Shown here: one piece after another, positions 1 through 13,100 of the stretch | How positions within the stretch are numbered: position 1 is the stretch's first letter | Layout of the letters: the number at the start of each line of letters is the position of its first letter | Origin: Tetrahymena elliotti 4EA | Taxonomy: Eukaryota > Ciliophora > Oligohymenophorea > Hymenostomatida > Tetrahymenidae | Length of the DNA stretch: 64,000 bases | Reading direction: 5' to 3' | NCBI GenBank assembly: GCA_000231825.2 | Contig: JH720295.1 | Span: 16,832 to 80,831 of the forward strand | The notes under the pieces: model-generated | What the model saw: only the letters and a program-made list of their open reading frames with translations | What the model was told of the DNA's origin: nothing | Databases searched by the model: none | Translations under genes and position numbers: made by a program

Positions 1-475
1 TAAATATCAAAAACTTTAATATTTACAATAATCAAAATACGTTTATTTTATTTTATTTATTATTAATAAATAATCACCATTAATCAATTTATGCTCAAAT
101 GTTCATTTATTTTTTAGTTTATTTTATTTTATTAAACTAATTTTTAGATAGATAAATTCACAGATTTATTTGCTTAAAAGGTCAAAATATAAAAAAGTAG
201 GTAGGTAGCTGTAGAAATTAAGAAAAAGTTTGAATTTGTAATTTTATAAATAGAGATAAATGAATATAAAAGTTATATTTTTGAAGACAGAAATATATTA
301 ATTTATTTATTTGTTCGTTATATATAAAAGAGCAAAAATAATATAGGTGAGGTTGGTTGCTGTAATTTAATTTAAGAATAAATTATTTTTTTATTAACAA
401 AAATTGTGCTTTGCTGTAATTTTTAATTTATTTTATTACTGTTTGGTTGCAAAATTGATTGATGAAAGATTTTTT

Positions 476-2386
476 TCAGATTTGTAGATCATAGTCCATG
501 TATTTATTTTATTTATAATAGCCACTAATTTATTACACTAAGCTTTTAGGGTTTTCAAATGATAGTCTTTTAAAATTCAATTTAATTTCTTCTAAATCTA
601 TACATTTTTACATGCTTTCAAATAATTTTAATATGATTAAGTCATCCTTAACTTTGGTGTCTTTAATATCTAATTCAAATTTTTCTAAATTTTTTTATTT
701 CAAAATTACTTAGCTCAACTCTTTAATGCTTTCGTTTCCTATTAAAGTAGAAGTAAAACATAGATGCAATTTAGTTAAGCTATTAATTTCTTATAATGTA
801 TTTAATAGGCTAATAAATCCACTATCGTTTATTGAGCTGCACTTGCTGAAATTAAAGACTACATTTTTTAAGTTTTTACACTATTTCATTGATTCTGCTA
901 ACTTTGTAAGTCCTTCACTTGTAAGATTTTTGCATTGCTAAAAACTCAAATAAAGCTTTGTAATACTTGAACACTTTGAAATACCTTCAGATAGCTATGC
1001 AAGAACATCTTCTTACAAATTTTAGCACTCATCAAATTTAAGACTTAAATGATATAAATGTTTGAAATTTTTTAAACCTTTAGCAAGGTTGGAGAAAGTA
1101 CTTCCTTTGATATTTTCGCATGAAGGAAATTCAAGTTTAAGCTTTTAAATATTATGAAATTTACTAATAACTTCAATCATATTATAAAGACCATTATCAG
1201 TAATATTGTAATTAGCAAAGCAATTTATTTGTAATCTAAGTACATTGAGGCAATGAGATAAAGAGCGAGTTACAGAATCAAGTAATTCATCATCAAGATT
1301 ACTCATACTAAGATTAATGTTAACATATTTATCTCCTCTACTAAGCTTATTGTGATCTTCTTTAGTCACACATGCTTCTTAGTAAGTCTATTTTGGTTCA
1401 ATAAGCTAGAAAACTGGCTTTGGAGTTTCCATGCTTTTTATTGATAATAAATCTTAATCTGTGCTTTTACATTTTTATTGCATAATTTCTATCAAAGCTT
1501 ATGGATCAAGTCTATCTTCTGGTTTAACTCTAACCATATTCATTAAAATTTAATTAATGAATTCTTCATATGGTGTATTATTTGGTAAGTAACGCTTAAG
1601 ACAATCTCTATCTCTTATGTCTTATAATTGATAGCTTAGAAACTTTTTACCTCTCACTAATTCTGCAAGAGAAAGACCTAAAGAGAACAAATCGGTTTTG
1701 CTAGAAAAGTTTTCATAATCTTTAGTTATTTCTGGTGAAGAATAAAGATTGATTTGATTCTATTTAAGTGTAGTATATTTAATCATTTGAGTCTCTTATG
1801 ATTTTGATATAGTTGCTTGGACAGGACAATCTAAATCAGAAAAAAGAAATGCATTCTTACTCTTTTTGTATAAAATATTTTCTGGCTTGATATTAGTGTT
1901 GATATTCTAATTATTTGGTATCTTTCTCATGCAAATTAAGCCCTCAAGTAGCTGCTTTGTTATTGCAAAGACTTAATTCTATGCCAATTTATTTTAATTA
2001 AGAAAATCTCTGAGTGAACAGTCACACAATTCTCTCACTACGAAAATAGTTTTAATCTATTTATAAACCAAGTACTGCTAAGTTTAAACAATGCACTAAC
2101 TTTCTTAATATTTATTAAATGTCTCTTTCACTTTCTCATCTTCATTCAAATCTTCATAACTGTCATAATTTATAATCTTAATTGCATAAATCTAATTCTA
2201 TGCATCTTTCACCTAAATCACAGAATCTCCAAAGTTAGTTCCAATAATCTCCTCTACCGAGTACCCCTTTTGCTAAATAAAGTCACTCTAATTCTTAAAT
2301 GCTTTAAATGGAATGTGATACTTTTCACATGTTGGCTTAAATTTAAAGTTTTCAACCTTCTATTTCTATGATGAAACACAACCCAT
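476..2386 (-). CDS. Protein kinase-like (probable pseudokinase) with C-terminal leucine-rich repeats, 636 aa, intronless
   Basis: The reading frame runs without introns from an ATG at 2386 to TGA at 476-478 (637 codons), using TAA/TAG as Gln. The protein starts MGCVSS, a typical myristoylation plus palmitoylation motif, so membrane anchoring is likely. Residues about 40-305 look like a protein kinase: YAIKII supplies the ATP-anchoring Lys (about K70), then IKPENIL, a YSSPE activation-loop end and DLFSLGLSLAEL. The catalytic HRD is replaced by NTN (about 163-165) and DFG by DLD (about 184-186), and the glycine loop is weak, so catalysis is doubtful. Residues about 330-636 are leucine-rich repeats of the ribonuclease-inhibitor type (for example NLTSEGLTKLAESMKQCKNL). 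Kinase-LRR fusions are common in ciliates. It is transcribed away from BRG1. The kinase-fold call is firm; the loss of activity is inferred. Confidence 0.85.
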
Positions 2387-3261
2387 AAGTAAATAAATAA
2401 ATATAAAAAAATTTTGGTTTGCTTTGATTTCTAAATTAATCTAAAATTTTTATAAAAAATAATTGATTTTTGTATATTAATAAAGTAAGATCTAACGCTG
2501 CTAGAAATATATTCAATCAATCAACCAGATTTTTAATGAATTATAAAAAGATAAATTCAATGATTTTAGTTAATTTTTGGTTGATTTTACTAACAAGTTG
2601 CTTAAAAATCTTTATTAAATTCTTATTATATAAATTATTCTTTTATGTTAATATTACAATTTACATTTGCATAATACAAAAATTCATTTGTCCTGCCTGT
2701 CAACTCACATTTTCATACAATGAAATCCACTATTATTTTTCTATTTTACATTTATTTTACATTGAATTAAATTTTAAATTTGATTTTTTTGCTAGATAAA
2801 TTATTAAATTGTTAATAATTTATTCATAAAAACCAAATTGTCTGGCACTTTTAATGATTTTTTTCTTCTTTTATTCCTATTTGCTTACAATCTATATTAA
2901 TTTATTAAAATAGAACAAAAAATTCAGTATTTTTTGCATACAAAAAGAATGATTAAATGTTTGTTAAAGTTAAATTTACTTCTATAATAAAATTAAATTT
3001 TCTATTTTATATTTTCATCTTAAACGTGTTTCTAAACAAGCTATGCTTTTTTTACTTATTCATCCAAAAATATTTTTTTAAAGGCTTGATTCTTATTCTT
3101 TAATAAAAAAGAAGATTTTTGATAATTTACAATCAATTAGAATTAAAAACTAATTTACATTAAATCCAACAATAACCTAAAAATTAAATTTTAAATCCAT
3201 CAAAATTTTAATTATCTTATTAATTTAAATCTAAATAAGTCAGAATTTTTACAAAATAGAT

Positions 3262-3279
3262 AGAGAGAGAGAGAGAGAG
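3262..3279. repeat. (GA)n microsatellite
   Basis: Nine AG units in a row inside otherwise A/T-dominated intergenic DNA. Confidence 0.8.
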
Positions 3280-4959
3280 TCATAACAAAATAGTTTTGCT
3301 TACTTTCAAAACTTCAATGTAAATAATTAATTTTTTATAATAAGAATAATTAAGATTTTTCTATTTAATTTGACTTCATTAGCTCTAATTATAATAAAAA
3401 GTAGTGATAATGCAAGCAAAATCTTTTTAAGAGTATAAATTTATCTTCACATTTCTATGTTAATTATAAATTGGAAAAGAAAAAAATACATCAAAAAAGC
3501 ATTATCAAAATAGACATTGTCTGAGTAGAAGTAAAACTTAAATGATTTAAAATTACTAATTAATCAATTTTAAAAGGTAATTTCAGCTTATTTTTCAAAG
3601 GAAAGTAAATGACTGAACAAATGAATAAATGAACATAATGAGACATATAGTTCTGACCTGCCTTCTCTTTTTTATAATAATCAAACATAAATTTGAAATA
3701 AGCACATTTTATTATTTTGAAGTATGTCCCATAGATAATTAATAAGTAAATCACTCATTAAATTTGTTTCTGAGATGAAAATAAATACATTTTTTGATAA
3801 AATAATAATGCTTAAATTAAAAGTATAAAACTTACAAAAATTTAAAATTAATTAGAAAAAAATTAAATTTAAACAAGAAATTTTGGATTGATTTATATGA
3901 GAAAGTTATTATTTATTTTTGCTAACCAAATACTTGAATTTATAAAGAGATAATTAGCTTGTTTTTAAAAAACCAGTAATTCATTTTTTATCATTTTTAA
4001 ATAAGAAAAGCTACTTCAGGTAAAAACTATTGATCAAATGATAGATATTTCAACTAATAAATTTTAGGATTCTTTGAGTTTTTTATTTAAATTATCTATT
4101 CTTTAATAACTTAGATTAAAAATTAACATGAAATATTTAAGTTTACTTGAACTAAAAAAATAGATTAATTTTTTAGATTAAAGTATTTCATTTACACTGA
4201 TTTTTTTATGAATATTAATTAGAGTAAATTTTAATTTTTATTTAAAGTGAATGAATTACTATCCAATCTAAAAAGAATTTGAAATAAATTTATTTGGATT
4301 TCTGATTTATTAAAATATTTTTACTTTTTAACATTTGTTTAATTATTTTAATAAAAATAATTTTAAACATAATGAAATTTAAAAATATCTATTTTATCTA
4401 TTTTTATTTTAACACTTAAATAATTTTATATTCTTATTGATTAATTATTAATCAAACATATTTAGTAAAGGGAGTTACTTTATTTAAAATATATGTATTC
4501 TTTAAATTAATTACGAATTTATTAAATTTTCTACAACAAAAATGTTTTAAATATTTTCTAAAATTAAAAATCATTTCATTTTACATTTTATTTTTATTTC
4601 ACTTATTATCATCATCATTATTTCTAAGAGAAATTCTTTTTTGGTCACAAAATTTGGATTTTTTGTGTAGTATACAGGATATGCATTTACAAAATACAAA
4701 AATCCTACTTTAGTTTATAGCTTTTGTTATAAAATTAATTTATTTTCTCTTTTTTGTTGAGAGTTTTATCTAAAAATGTTTATTTTGTTAGGAAAATTTT
4801 TCATTTTTTTAAGAAAAATGATAATTATTTAAAAAAATAATTTGAAAATGAGGAAAACAGTAATAAGAAAGGGTTTGCAGAAATTAAGTACCGTTAGAAA
4901 TTAAGTTGACTTGAAATTAAAAATAATTTATGCAAAAATATTTTAGAAAAAATAGGATT

Positions 4960-5262
4960 ATGGGGGAAATGGGTGAGAAAATATTTGGCGGTATAATTTG
5001 CTTTTATTTTGATGATTTAATAAAAGCGGCGATTAATGATAAATATGAGTATTCAATATTAAAAATTTAAAAATTAGATTAAATGAGCCTTACGATGAGG
5101 GATTTAATTAAATAGGAAATCAAGCTGTTAAAAAATTAATTCTACAATAGCTAGAATTAGTTAATCTAAAGATTCCGACAACTGTAACTATGTTATTCAA
5201 TTAATCATTTCTCATTTTTCTTAAATCACAAATAAATAATTCTCTCTCAAATTTGTAAATGA
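4960..5262 (+). CDS. Weak hypothetical ORF, 100 aa
   Basis: An ATG-to-TGA frame of 101 codons begins MGEMGEKIFGGIICFYFDDL and then becomes Gln/Leu-rich through many TAA/TAG codons. The start has more G than its surroundings (GGGGAA, GGCGG, GCGGCG), which is why I list it. With only one stop codon in this code, frames of this length occur by chance in AT-rich DNA. I recognise no family, and no partner exons are apparent. It could also be 5' leader of BRG1 transcripts. Confidence 0.2.
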
Positions 5263-5728
5263 CTTCTTTAACAAAAAACAATAAATTCTTAACAAGCCAA
5301 ACACAAAACAGCAATTCATAAAGCTAATTCTAAGAGTTAAATAATATAATGTAATTGTTGAGCATGTAAATAAGGATTTTTACTGATAAAATAATTTAAA
5401 AATGGTACTAGACACAGTAAGTAAAAGTAGAATAGAATAAAACTAGGAAGAATGAAGAATTTTTGACGATCTAGTGAGCTTTCACATAGAGCTCAAACAG
5501 GATTGAAATTTGAATTTAGTAAATGCAAAGAAGAATTTTGAATTAACAAATATGAATGAACTAATTAATAATTTATTGATCCACTTCAGAGCTAAGTGTT
5601 ATCTAATAATTTATAATAATTCGATAATTTTCCTTCCAGGAGGGGAGCAGGGGTCACAAACTAAAAAACTAACTATCTAACAAGCAAAAGAATGAAAGAA
5701 TAAAAGAAAGAATCAATGATCAATAGAA

Positions 5729-5757
5729 TGAGTGTGTGAGTGAGTGAGTGAGTGAGT
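5729..5757. repeat. (GTGA)n microsatellite
   Basis: Imperfect run of GTGA/GAGT tetramers, lying about 1.4 kb upstream of the BRG1 start. Confidence 0.8.
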
Positions 5758-6576
5758 CAGAAGGTGAACAAAGAGTGGGGAAAGAATTGTGAACAAATAG
5801 TGTCTTTTATATATGATATTTATTTTGTATTCTGATTGATTATTTTTTTCTGAGTTTGAAATAAAGGGCCATTCATTCATTTATTCAAAAAAATCACCTG
5901 ATAATTTTATTCGTTAGTGTATGATTTTTCCTAGCTAATTTGTAGGAATTTAAGAATAGAGTGATAGGATTTCTGCTTTTTGCAATTGAATAAATGATTA
6001 AAAATGGCTGTTTTTGATATTAATAATTAATCAAGTATTTTAATCAGTATTAAATTTGTTAAATACATTAAATGTAATTGGAAGTTAAATCAATTAAATT
6101 TAAATAAAATCAATCTATTAAATCACTGACTGACTGACTGGTGCATAAATAATCATATTCCCTAATTTAATTTTATCAAAAGCTAAAGATTTAGCTACTA
6201 ATTAATGCTATAATCAATCAAGCTATTTGCTCTTGCCAAGATGGGGAGATTATTTTTGCAGGGGAATTTGACATTCATTATCCATTTTAAAATGAATGAA
6301 TTCAACTAATTGAAATTAAATCTATTTCTATCAAAAGAAGTGTTCATTAATCATTAAATGAATTTAATGCAACTCTTTACTTTATTTTTAAATTATCAAA
6401 ATTCTATCCTTTGGTAAAATAATAGAAAGTTATAAACCTAATTATTGTTTGTATCATCTAGCTATCTTGTGCATAAAGTAAAAAAAAAACAATGTGGGGG
6501 CAGAATAATTACTAACTAACTAAGTGGGGAAATTAACAAATTAAAAGTAAATAAATGAAATTGTTTTTTCATTCAA

Positions 6577-6840
6577 TAAGAAAGGAAGAAAGCAAACAAA
6601 CAAACACACAAAACAAATGTGAGGGAAAAAGGAATTAAAAAGAAATGAAGAGTTAGTTTGTTAGTTGGGTGGGAAAGGAGAGAAAGAAACAAATAAAGAA
6701 TATAGATAGTTGTGAGTATTTGAAAAGAAGTAAAAAATAATTAAAAAACACAAGGGGAGAGAAACAAAAAAGAGGGAAACAAACAACAAGCAAGGAACGA
6801 AGGAAGGAAGAAAGAAAGTAATAAAATAAAAAAAGAAGTG
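6577..6840 (+). repeat. Purine-biased tract upstream of BRG1
   Basis: The plus strand is strongly enriched in A and G over about 260 nt (runs such as GGAAGGAAGAAAGAAAG), with few pyrimidines. It ends about 280 nt before the BRG1 ATG. On the minus strand it gives a Phe/Leu/Ser-rich open frame that I consider an artefact of the base bias. It may be promoter or 5' untranslated sequence. Confidence 0.5.
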
Positions 6841-7118
6841 ATTGTTAATATATATATTGGGAATCAATATTCAATATATAAATTTGCTTTAAAAAAAAAT
6901 AATTAATAAATAAATAAGAAAATAAATAAAAAAGAGGCTAATTCCTTCTAAGCATCTTCTTCATTTGATTGATTTTTAGAAATATTCATTTTACTAGTTT
7001 GTTTGTCTCTGAAACACTCTGAATCAATACACTGATTGATAACAAATAAACAAGAAATTAATTCAGAAATACTTTTAATTTAATAATAATTTTAATCAAT
7101 TAATTATTTTACAATACC

Positions 7119-10100
7119 ATGGAAGACAAGCTCTCAGAATTAATTCAAGTAATTTCTCATTATTCATTTTTTTAATCTTTTTCTTAGCAACATCTACAAC
7201 CAATTATCAAGAGTACATAACTAACCAACCAACCTTTCGATCTACTTATTCATCAATCAATATACCCATCCTACCCACCCAAATATCAAATAATAATCAA
7301 ACATTTTTTTGGCTTGCTTGATTAAGAATAATTTTTGGGTTGATATACCACCTTTTTATTTTGATTGATTGTTAATTTATTTATTTATTATTTGTTGGTT
7401 ATCATTTCTAAATCTTATTTTTATAATTTATTATATTTATTAGAAATAAGTTAATTACTCTCTTACTCATTTTATTAGATTATTTTGTTATCAACAACAC
7501 TACCAATTCACAATTTACTGATTATTTTCTATTCAAATAATTTAATTGTAACCATTTTTTCTTATTTTTAGTAAGCCAAGTACCTCTAGGAAAATGACTA
7601 GACAGATTCAGACAAGTACTTGTAAATTTATGACCAACTCCGCCAAATCACTCTATAATAAGTAATTGATTCATTGCCATTCTCCATCAAATCTATTTAT
7701 CCTTAAATTTTTCTTACTTCTCCAAGTTTTTAAAACAAAAAACAAGCAAGCAAAGTTATAGCCAACAAGCAAGTAGCAAACCAGCAAGCAACAAAATTAG
7801 CAAAAAGTAGTGTAAAAGTTTAAAAAAACTTTTAAAAAGCAGGCTGAATTATATAAATAGATTACTCTACTTAATGAACATTTAGGGTATTCATTAAAAA
7901 AGGCATAAAATACAATTTAGGCAAGAAATTATGTTTTAAAACGATTTTTTGGAGACATTTTAGGAGAATCTAAAGATTAGATTAAAGGAATATAAATAAA
8001 TAGCTAAAAGACGAAAAAAAGTGAAATGGTTGAATAAACGTTTATTTTTTGTTTAAAAAATAGAGTGATGAACCTGACTATGCCATGGATCTTGAAGACA
8101 GAGCAATAGCAAACGATTGCGCTGAATCTTTGACAGATAAACAAGTTTTCTAAATAAAACAATAAGTATTAGCATATAAGCACATGATCAGAAATGTTCC
8201 ACTTCCTCGTGAAATAGAAAAGAATATTTATGGATTGACTAAGGAATAGTGGGATATTGAATCTGAACGTATTATGAGTCGCTCTTTGCGTTATTATAAT
8301 GAAAGAATAGATAAAAACGATGAGTTAAAGAGAATCATCATGGATAAATTTAAAAAGCGTAACCCAGAATAAATCCCAAGTGAGCAACTTGTGAGAACTG
8401 TTAAAGATAATCAATTCCATTTAAAGAAGAGACAAACAGAAATTCAGTCTCTCCTTAGCAACAACATGGAACTATTGACAGAAGAAGCAATTGTCCATCT
8501 AAAAGCAGAAAAGTTGATGATCGAACAAATAAATTTTTACAAGGATGTTAAAAACAAAATTTTAAAACAAGAAGAAATTGCAAGAATGCCTTCTCGCGTA
8601 TTTGAAAAGTAGCTTTTAGACAGAAATTTTTATAAAAAAGAGAAACCTCAAAGAAAGAGTGAAGTAAAACATTTTTCTGATACATTATTTTCAATTAAGT
8701 TTCAGTTAAATTTCATCAACAAACAATTAATCAATCAATCTGAGTTAAATTTATTTTTAAAAACATATCCTTCTTCATATTAAATCAATCAATCAATCAA
8801 TAAACAAACACACACACACATTCACACATATAAAAAAAACAAGAAAAATTAAAGCTGCAAAAGCAATAAGAATATCAATAAAATAAACTCAAAAATAAAT
8901 ATATTTAATTCCTAAAAAAAACTTCAATCAAAATATTTACTTTTCATTGGATTAAATAATCTGGCGCAAAAATAAAGAAAAACAAATGATAAGTAGATTA
9001 GAATATCTTCATAGCAATTTTTTACTAAGAAAATGATTTCGCAAACAATCAAGAATATTATTTTTATATGAATGATACACAAACAAAGCTATTTTTAATG
9101 CTCAATAAATCTATTATTTTCACTTGAGATATACTTGAAGGCAAAATAAAAATAGTTAGCGGGTTCAATTTAAAATAAAAATTACAAAACAAAATCAATC
9201 AAATTAATTGACTTGTTTATTAATTGATTGGCTTATTTTATTGCGCGTAGAAAAGATATTTTAAATAAAAATAATTAAATTTTAACAAATCTTTTTTTTA
9301 TCTGTGATCTGTCAATTACAAAGAGATTTCTTTTTAATCAAAAAATAAATAAAATGAGACAGTTATTAAATGAGTTGTTTGTTCCCGCACTAAAATTATT
9401 GTTGAAGCAATTTGAAATTAATTTAAAATGTGATTTAACAAAATAAATTCAAAATTGAAACACTTTTTCAATCTTTTTAACTTCAAATTGTATAATTAGC
9501 CTGACTCTTTGAAGAAATTCGATGTTCAATTCAAGTAAGAACAAGAAAAGAGAAAGAAACAAAAGCACAGAGAATTCCTCCAACAAATCTTCATTCATTA
9601 AAACGACTTCTTTGAATTCCATAAGAAAATAAAGAAATAGTTAAAGAAGCGCTCTAATGCCTCCAGATAATATCTTGAATAACTCCAAATCAAGCAACAA
9701 ATGCAAAAGGAAAAGGAAGCCAAAGAACGTATTCAAGTTCTTAAGTCTAATAACATCGAAGATTATTACAATTTGATTAAACAAATGAAGAACTCTCGTA
9801 TTTTAGATCTCTTGAAATAGACTGATAAATTCTTGCGTGAACTCGGTGCTAAAATTAAAGAACAAAAAGGTAAAATTTAATCAATAAAAAAATAATTACA
9901 CAATTTATCCACTCCACTGATTTAATTTTTAATTTATCAGAAATGCTTCTCTGTCATTTTTGTATTTTTTTCTAGAAAATCTTAAAAATGAATTAATTAG
10001 CGAATTTGATATTAAGAATTAAGAATATGTTTCTGCAAATTTTATGAACAGAAATGATTGATTATTTCAATTTAATCTGTGAATTCTTCAGCATTTAATT

Positions 10101-13100
10101 TCTTTCTTGGGAATTAACAAAAATTCAAGTCGAGTTTTCGAAGAAGAAATTATTAAACAAAGTTTAAAAATGCTTCTTTGTTAACTTTAATATTGATTAA
10201 ATTAATGATAAAAAATAGTTTTATTTTGATTCATTATTTATTGATTTTATTTGAAAATAAAAATAGGTGATGCTTAGAATGAAGAAGATGGTGATATTAT
10301 GGTAGATCCTTATGGTGATGATGCTAAGTTGTTAGAGAATCTCTCTTAATCAAATAAAGTTTATTACAATTTGAGTCACAAGATTCAAGAAACAATAGAT
10401 TAATAACCAACTATCCTAGAAGGTGGTAAGCTAAAACCTTATCAACTTATTGGTTTGAAATGGCTTATATCTCTTTATAATAACAAGGTAAATTATTTTT
10501 TTCATTGGCTTATTTTAAATTGATAAATTCTATTTTTGTATAAATTAGCTCAATGGTATTTTAGCTGATGAAATGGGTTTAGGTAAAACCATTCAAACTA
10601 TTTCTCTTTTCGCTTATCTCATGGAAGTCAAGAAAAACAACGGACCTTTCTTAGTTGTCGTCCCTCTATCTACAATCAGTAACTGGGTCCTCGAATTTGA
10701 TAAGTGGGCTCCCAAGATCAAAAAAATAGCCTACAAGGTAAAGCTAGCTCATTTAAATTGAATTAATATCAAAAATATTCAAACTAATCTAAAAAAAAAT
10801 AGGGTTCTCCTCAAGTCAGAAAAGAACTTGCCAGAGAATTAAAAACAACCAAATGGAATGTTTGTATTACTACATATGACTACATTCTTAAGGATAGACT
10901 CACTTTACACAAGTTCGACTGGAAAGTAAACCAATTCATTTCATTCATTCATTTATATTTGTCTGTTTGTTAAACAAATTCTTTTCAGAATCAATTTTTG
11001 AACGTCATTTTGAATATTTTGAATGGGATTTAGGCATTCAATAATAAAATGACTAATTTTTCATAGAACTTTGTTGATTTTTAACATATTTTTAATTTTT
11101 TTTTTGGTGTTGAATTATTTAGTATATTATTGTTGATGAAGGTCACAGAATGAAAAACTCTAAGAGTAAATTCGCTAGTATTCTTGGTTAATAATACACT
11201 AGTGACTACAGAATATTATTAACTGGTACTCCTTTGCAAAATAACTTGGGTGAATTGTGGGCTTTATTAAACTTTTTGTTACCCAAAGTATTCTCAAGTT
11301 GCGATGACTTCGAAAAGTGGTTCTCTATGCCTCTTTCCAAGTTTGGATCTTCAGCTGAAAAAGAATCTGCCTTGACAGAAGAAGAAAACTTGCTTATTAT
11401 CAATCGTTTGCATTAGGTAAATAAAAATTATTTAAACATAAGAGATTTAATTTTATCAAATTTATTAATGAATTAAAGGTACTTAGACCTTTCTTGTTGA
11501 GAAGAGTCAAAAAGGAAGTCGAGGCTGAATTACCTGATAAAGTTGAACATATTATTAAAGTTGAATTGTCCTCATGGTAAAAGGTTCTTTTCAATAAAAT
11601 TAATGACAGAAGTATTGACACTTCAAATGATAATTTCCAATCTAAAAATGGCAAAAAGGTAATAATTAATGAACAAACTAAAAAAATGAATATATAAATT
11701 TAACAAAAAATAATAAATAGGCTTTGATGAACTTGATGATGCAACTTAAGAAATGTTGTAACCATCCTTATCTCTTCTTAAACAGCGATGCATATCAAAT
11801 TGATGATATGATTTGGAGAGTCTCAGGTAAATTCGAATTGCTTGACAAGATGTTGGTAAAGCTTATTCGTACTGGTCACAGAGTACTCATCTTTACCTAA
11901 ATGACTCATGTTATGGATCTCATGGAAGAATATTTCAAATTGAGAGAAGACTACATTAAATATCTCCGTCTTGATGGTACAACTAAGGTATTTATTTATT
12001 TATTAATTTTGCACTTTTCTTTAAGTTTCTTGAAAAATAATCTAAAATAAAACCATATCTCAAAATTACTTGTTGGAGAATCAACTTTTTTCAATGATAA
12101 ATAACTCCTGAAAAAATTTGATAAATCACTCCTGAAAAAATTCTAGCATGAGTTGAAATCAATAGAATAGAAAATAAATTGTTTCAAGGATAAAATTTTA
12201 TCAATTCTACCAAGACCAACCAATTTTTCAATTAATTGATTTAATTATTCTTTTAATTTTCTGAAAAGAAATTCTCAAAAAACAAAATTATCATTAAAAA
12301 GCATTTTCATAATGCAAGTGAATTAATTTCTAAAAAGTTAATAAATTACAAAAATGAATGCCTCCAACCAAGATGGATGAGCATCAAAATTTCTTCACTT
12401 TAAAAAGAAAATGGCTGATAATACTAATTAATTTGCCAATATTAAAATATTTAAGATAACTTTTATGACTGTTTATTTAATCTTTGAAAAAATCATTGCA
12501 AAATAACAATTTGATATGTGAAAATAAATAAATAAATAAAAAAATAGGTATCTAATTTTATTTTATTAAAAAATAGGCTGATGAAAGAGGTGTTAAGATG
12601 GCTCAATTTAACTAGCCTAACAGTCCTTATAACGTTTTTATTCTTTCTACTAGAGCTGGTGGATTGGGTTTGAACTTGTAAACTGCTGATACAGTTATTA
12701 TTTTTGATAGTGATTGGAATCCTTAGATGGATCAATAGGCTTAGGATAGAGCCCATAGAATTGGTTCTAAGAGTGAAGTTAGAGTTTACAGATTAGTCAC
12801 TAATACTTGGATTGAAGAAGAAATTCTTTCTAAGGCTGCTTATAAGATGGGTTTAGATGAAATGATTATTCAAGCTGGTCTTTATAACCAAAAATCTACA
12901 GATAACGATAGAGAAGAAAAGATTTAAGATTTGCTCAGAAAGAGAAGACGTTATGATGAAATTGATGATGAAATTCCTAATGATGAGCAAATTAATTAGA
13001 TTTTATGCAGAAATGAAGTAAAGAGATATTTCTTTATTTCTACATTTTTTAAGTTAAATCAATATTTTATTTATTTTAGGATGAATACACACTCTTTACT

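Larger units (their letters stand above)
2387..7118. other. Divergent intergenic region between kinase-LRR gene and BRG1
   Basis: This 4.7 kb AT-rich stretch holds no convincing gene on either strand. It must carry the promoters of the two divergent genes. Within it I see a short GA run, a GTGA microsatellite, an ACTG run near 6124-6140, a purine-rich tract next to BRG1 and one weak 100-codon open frame, listed separately. Confidence 0.6.

Noticed and set aside
345..362. GTGAGGTTGGTTGC and, near 7227-7245, CCAACCAACCTTT, which recall the Tetrahymena chromosome breakage sequence
   Set aside because: Neither matches the 15-bp breakage sequence as I know it, and no telomeric repeats are nearby.
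2470..2799. Open frame of 109 codons on the plus strand
   Set aside because: It has no ATG start, its composition is that of random A/T DNA, and no partner exons are apparent.
6661..6867. Phe/Leu/Ser-rich frame on the minus strand that looks like a membrane peptide
   Set aside because: It is the complement of a purine-biased tract; the hydrophobic look follows from the base bias.
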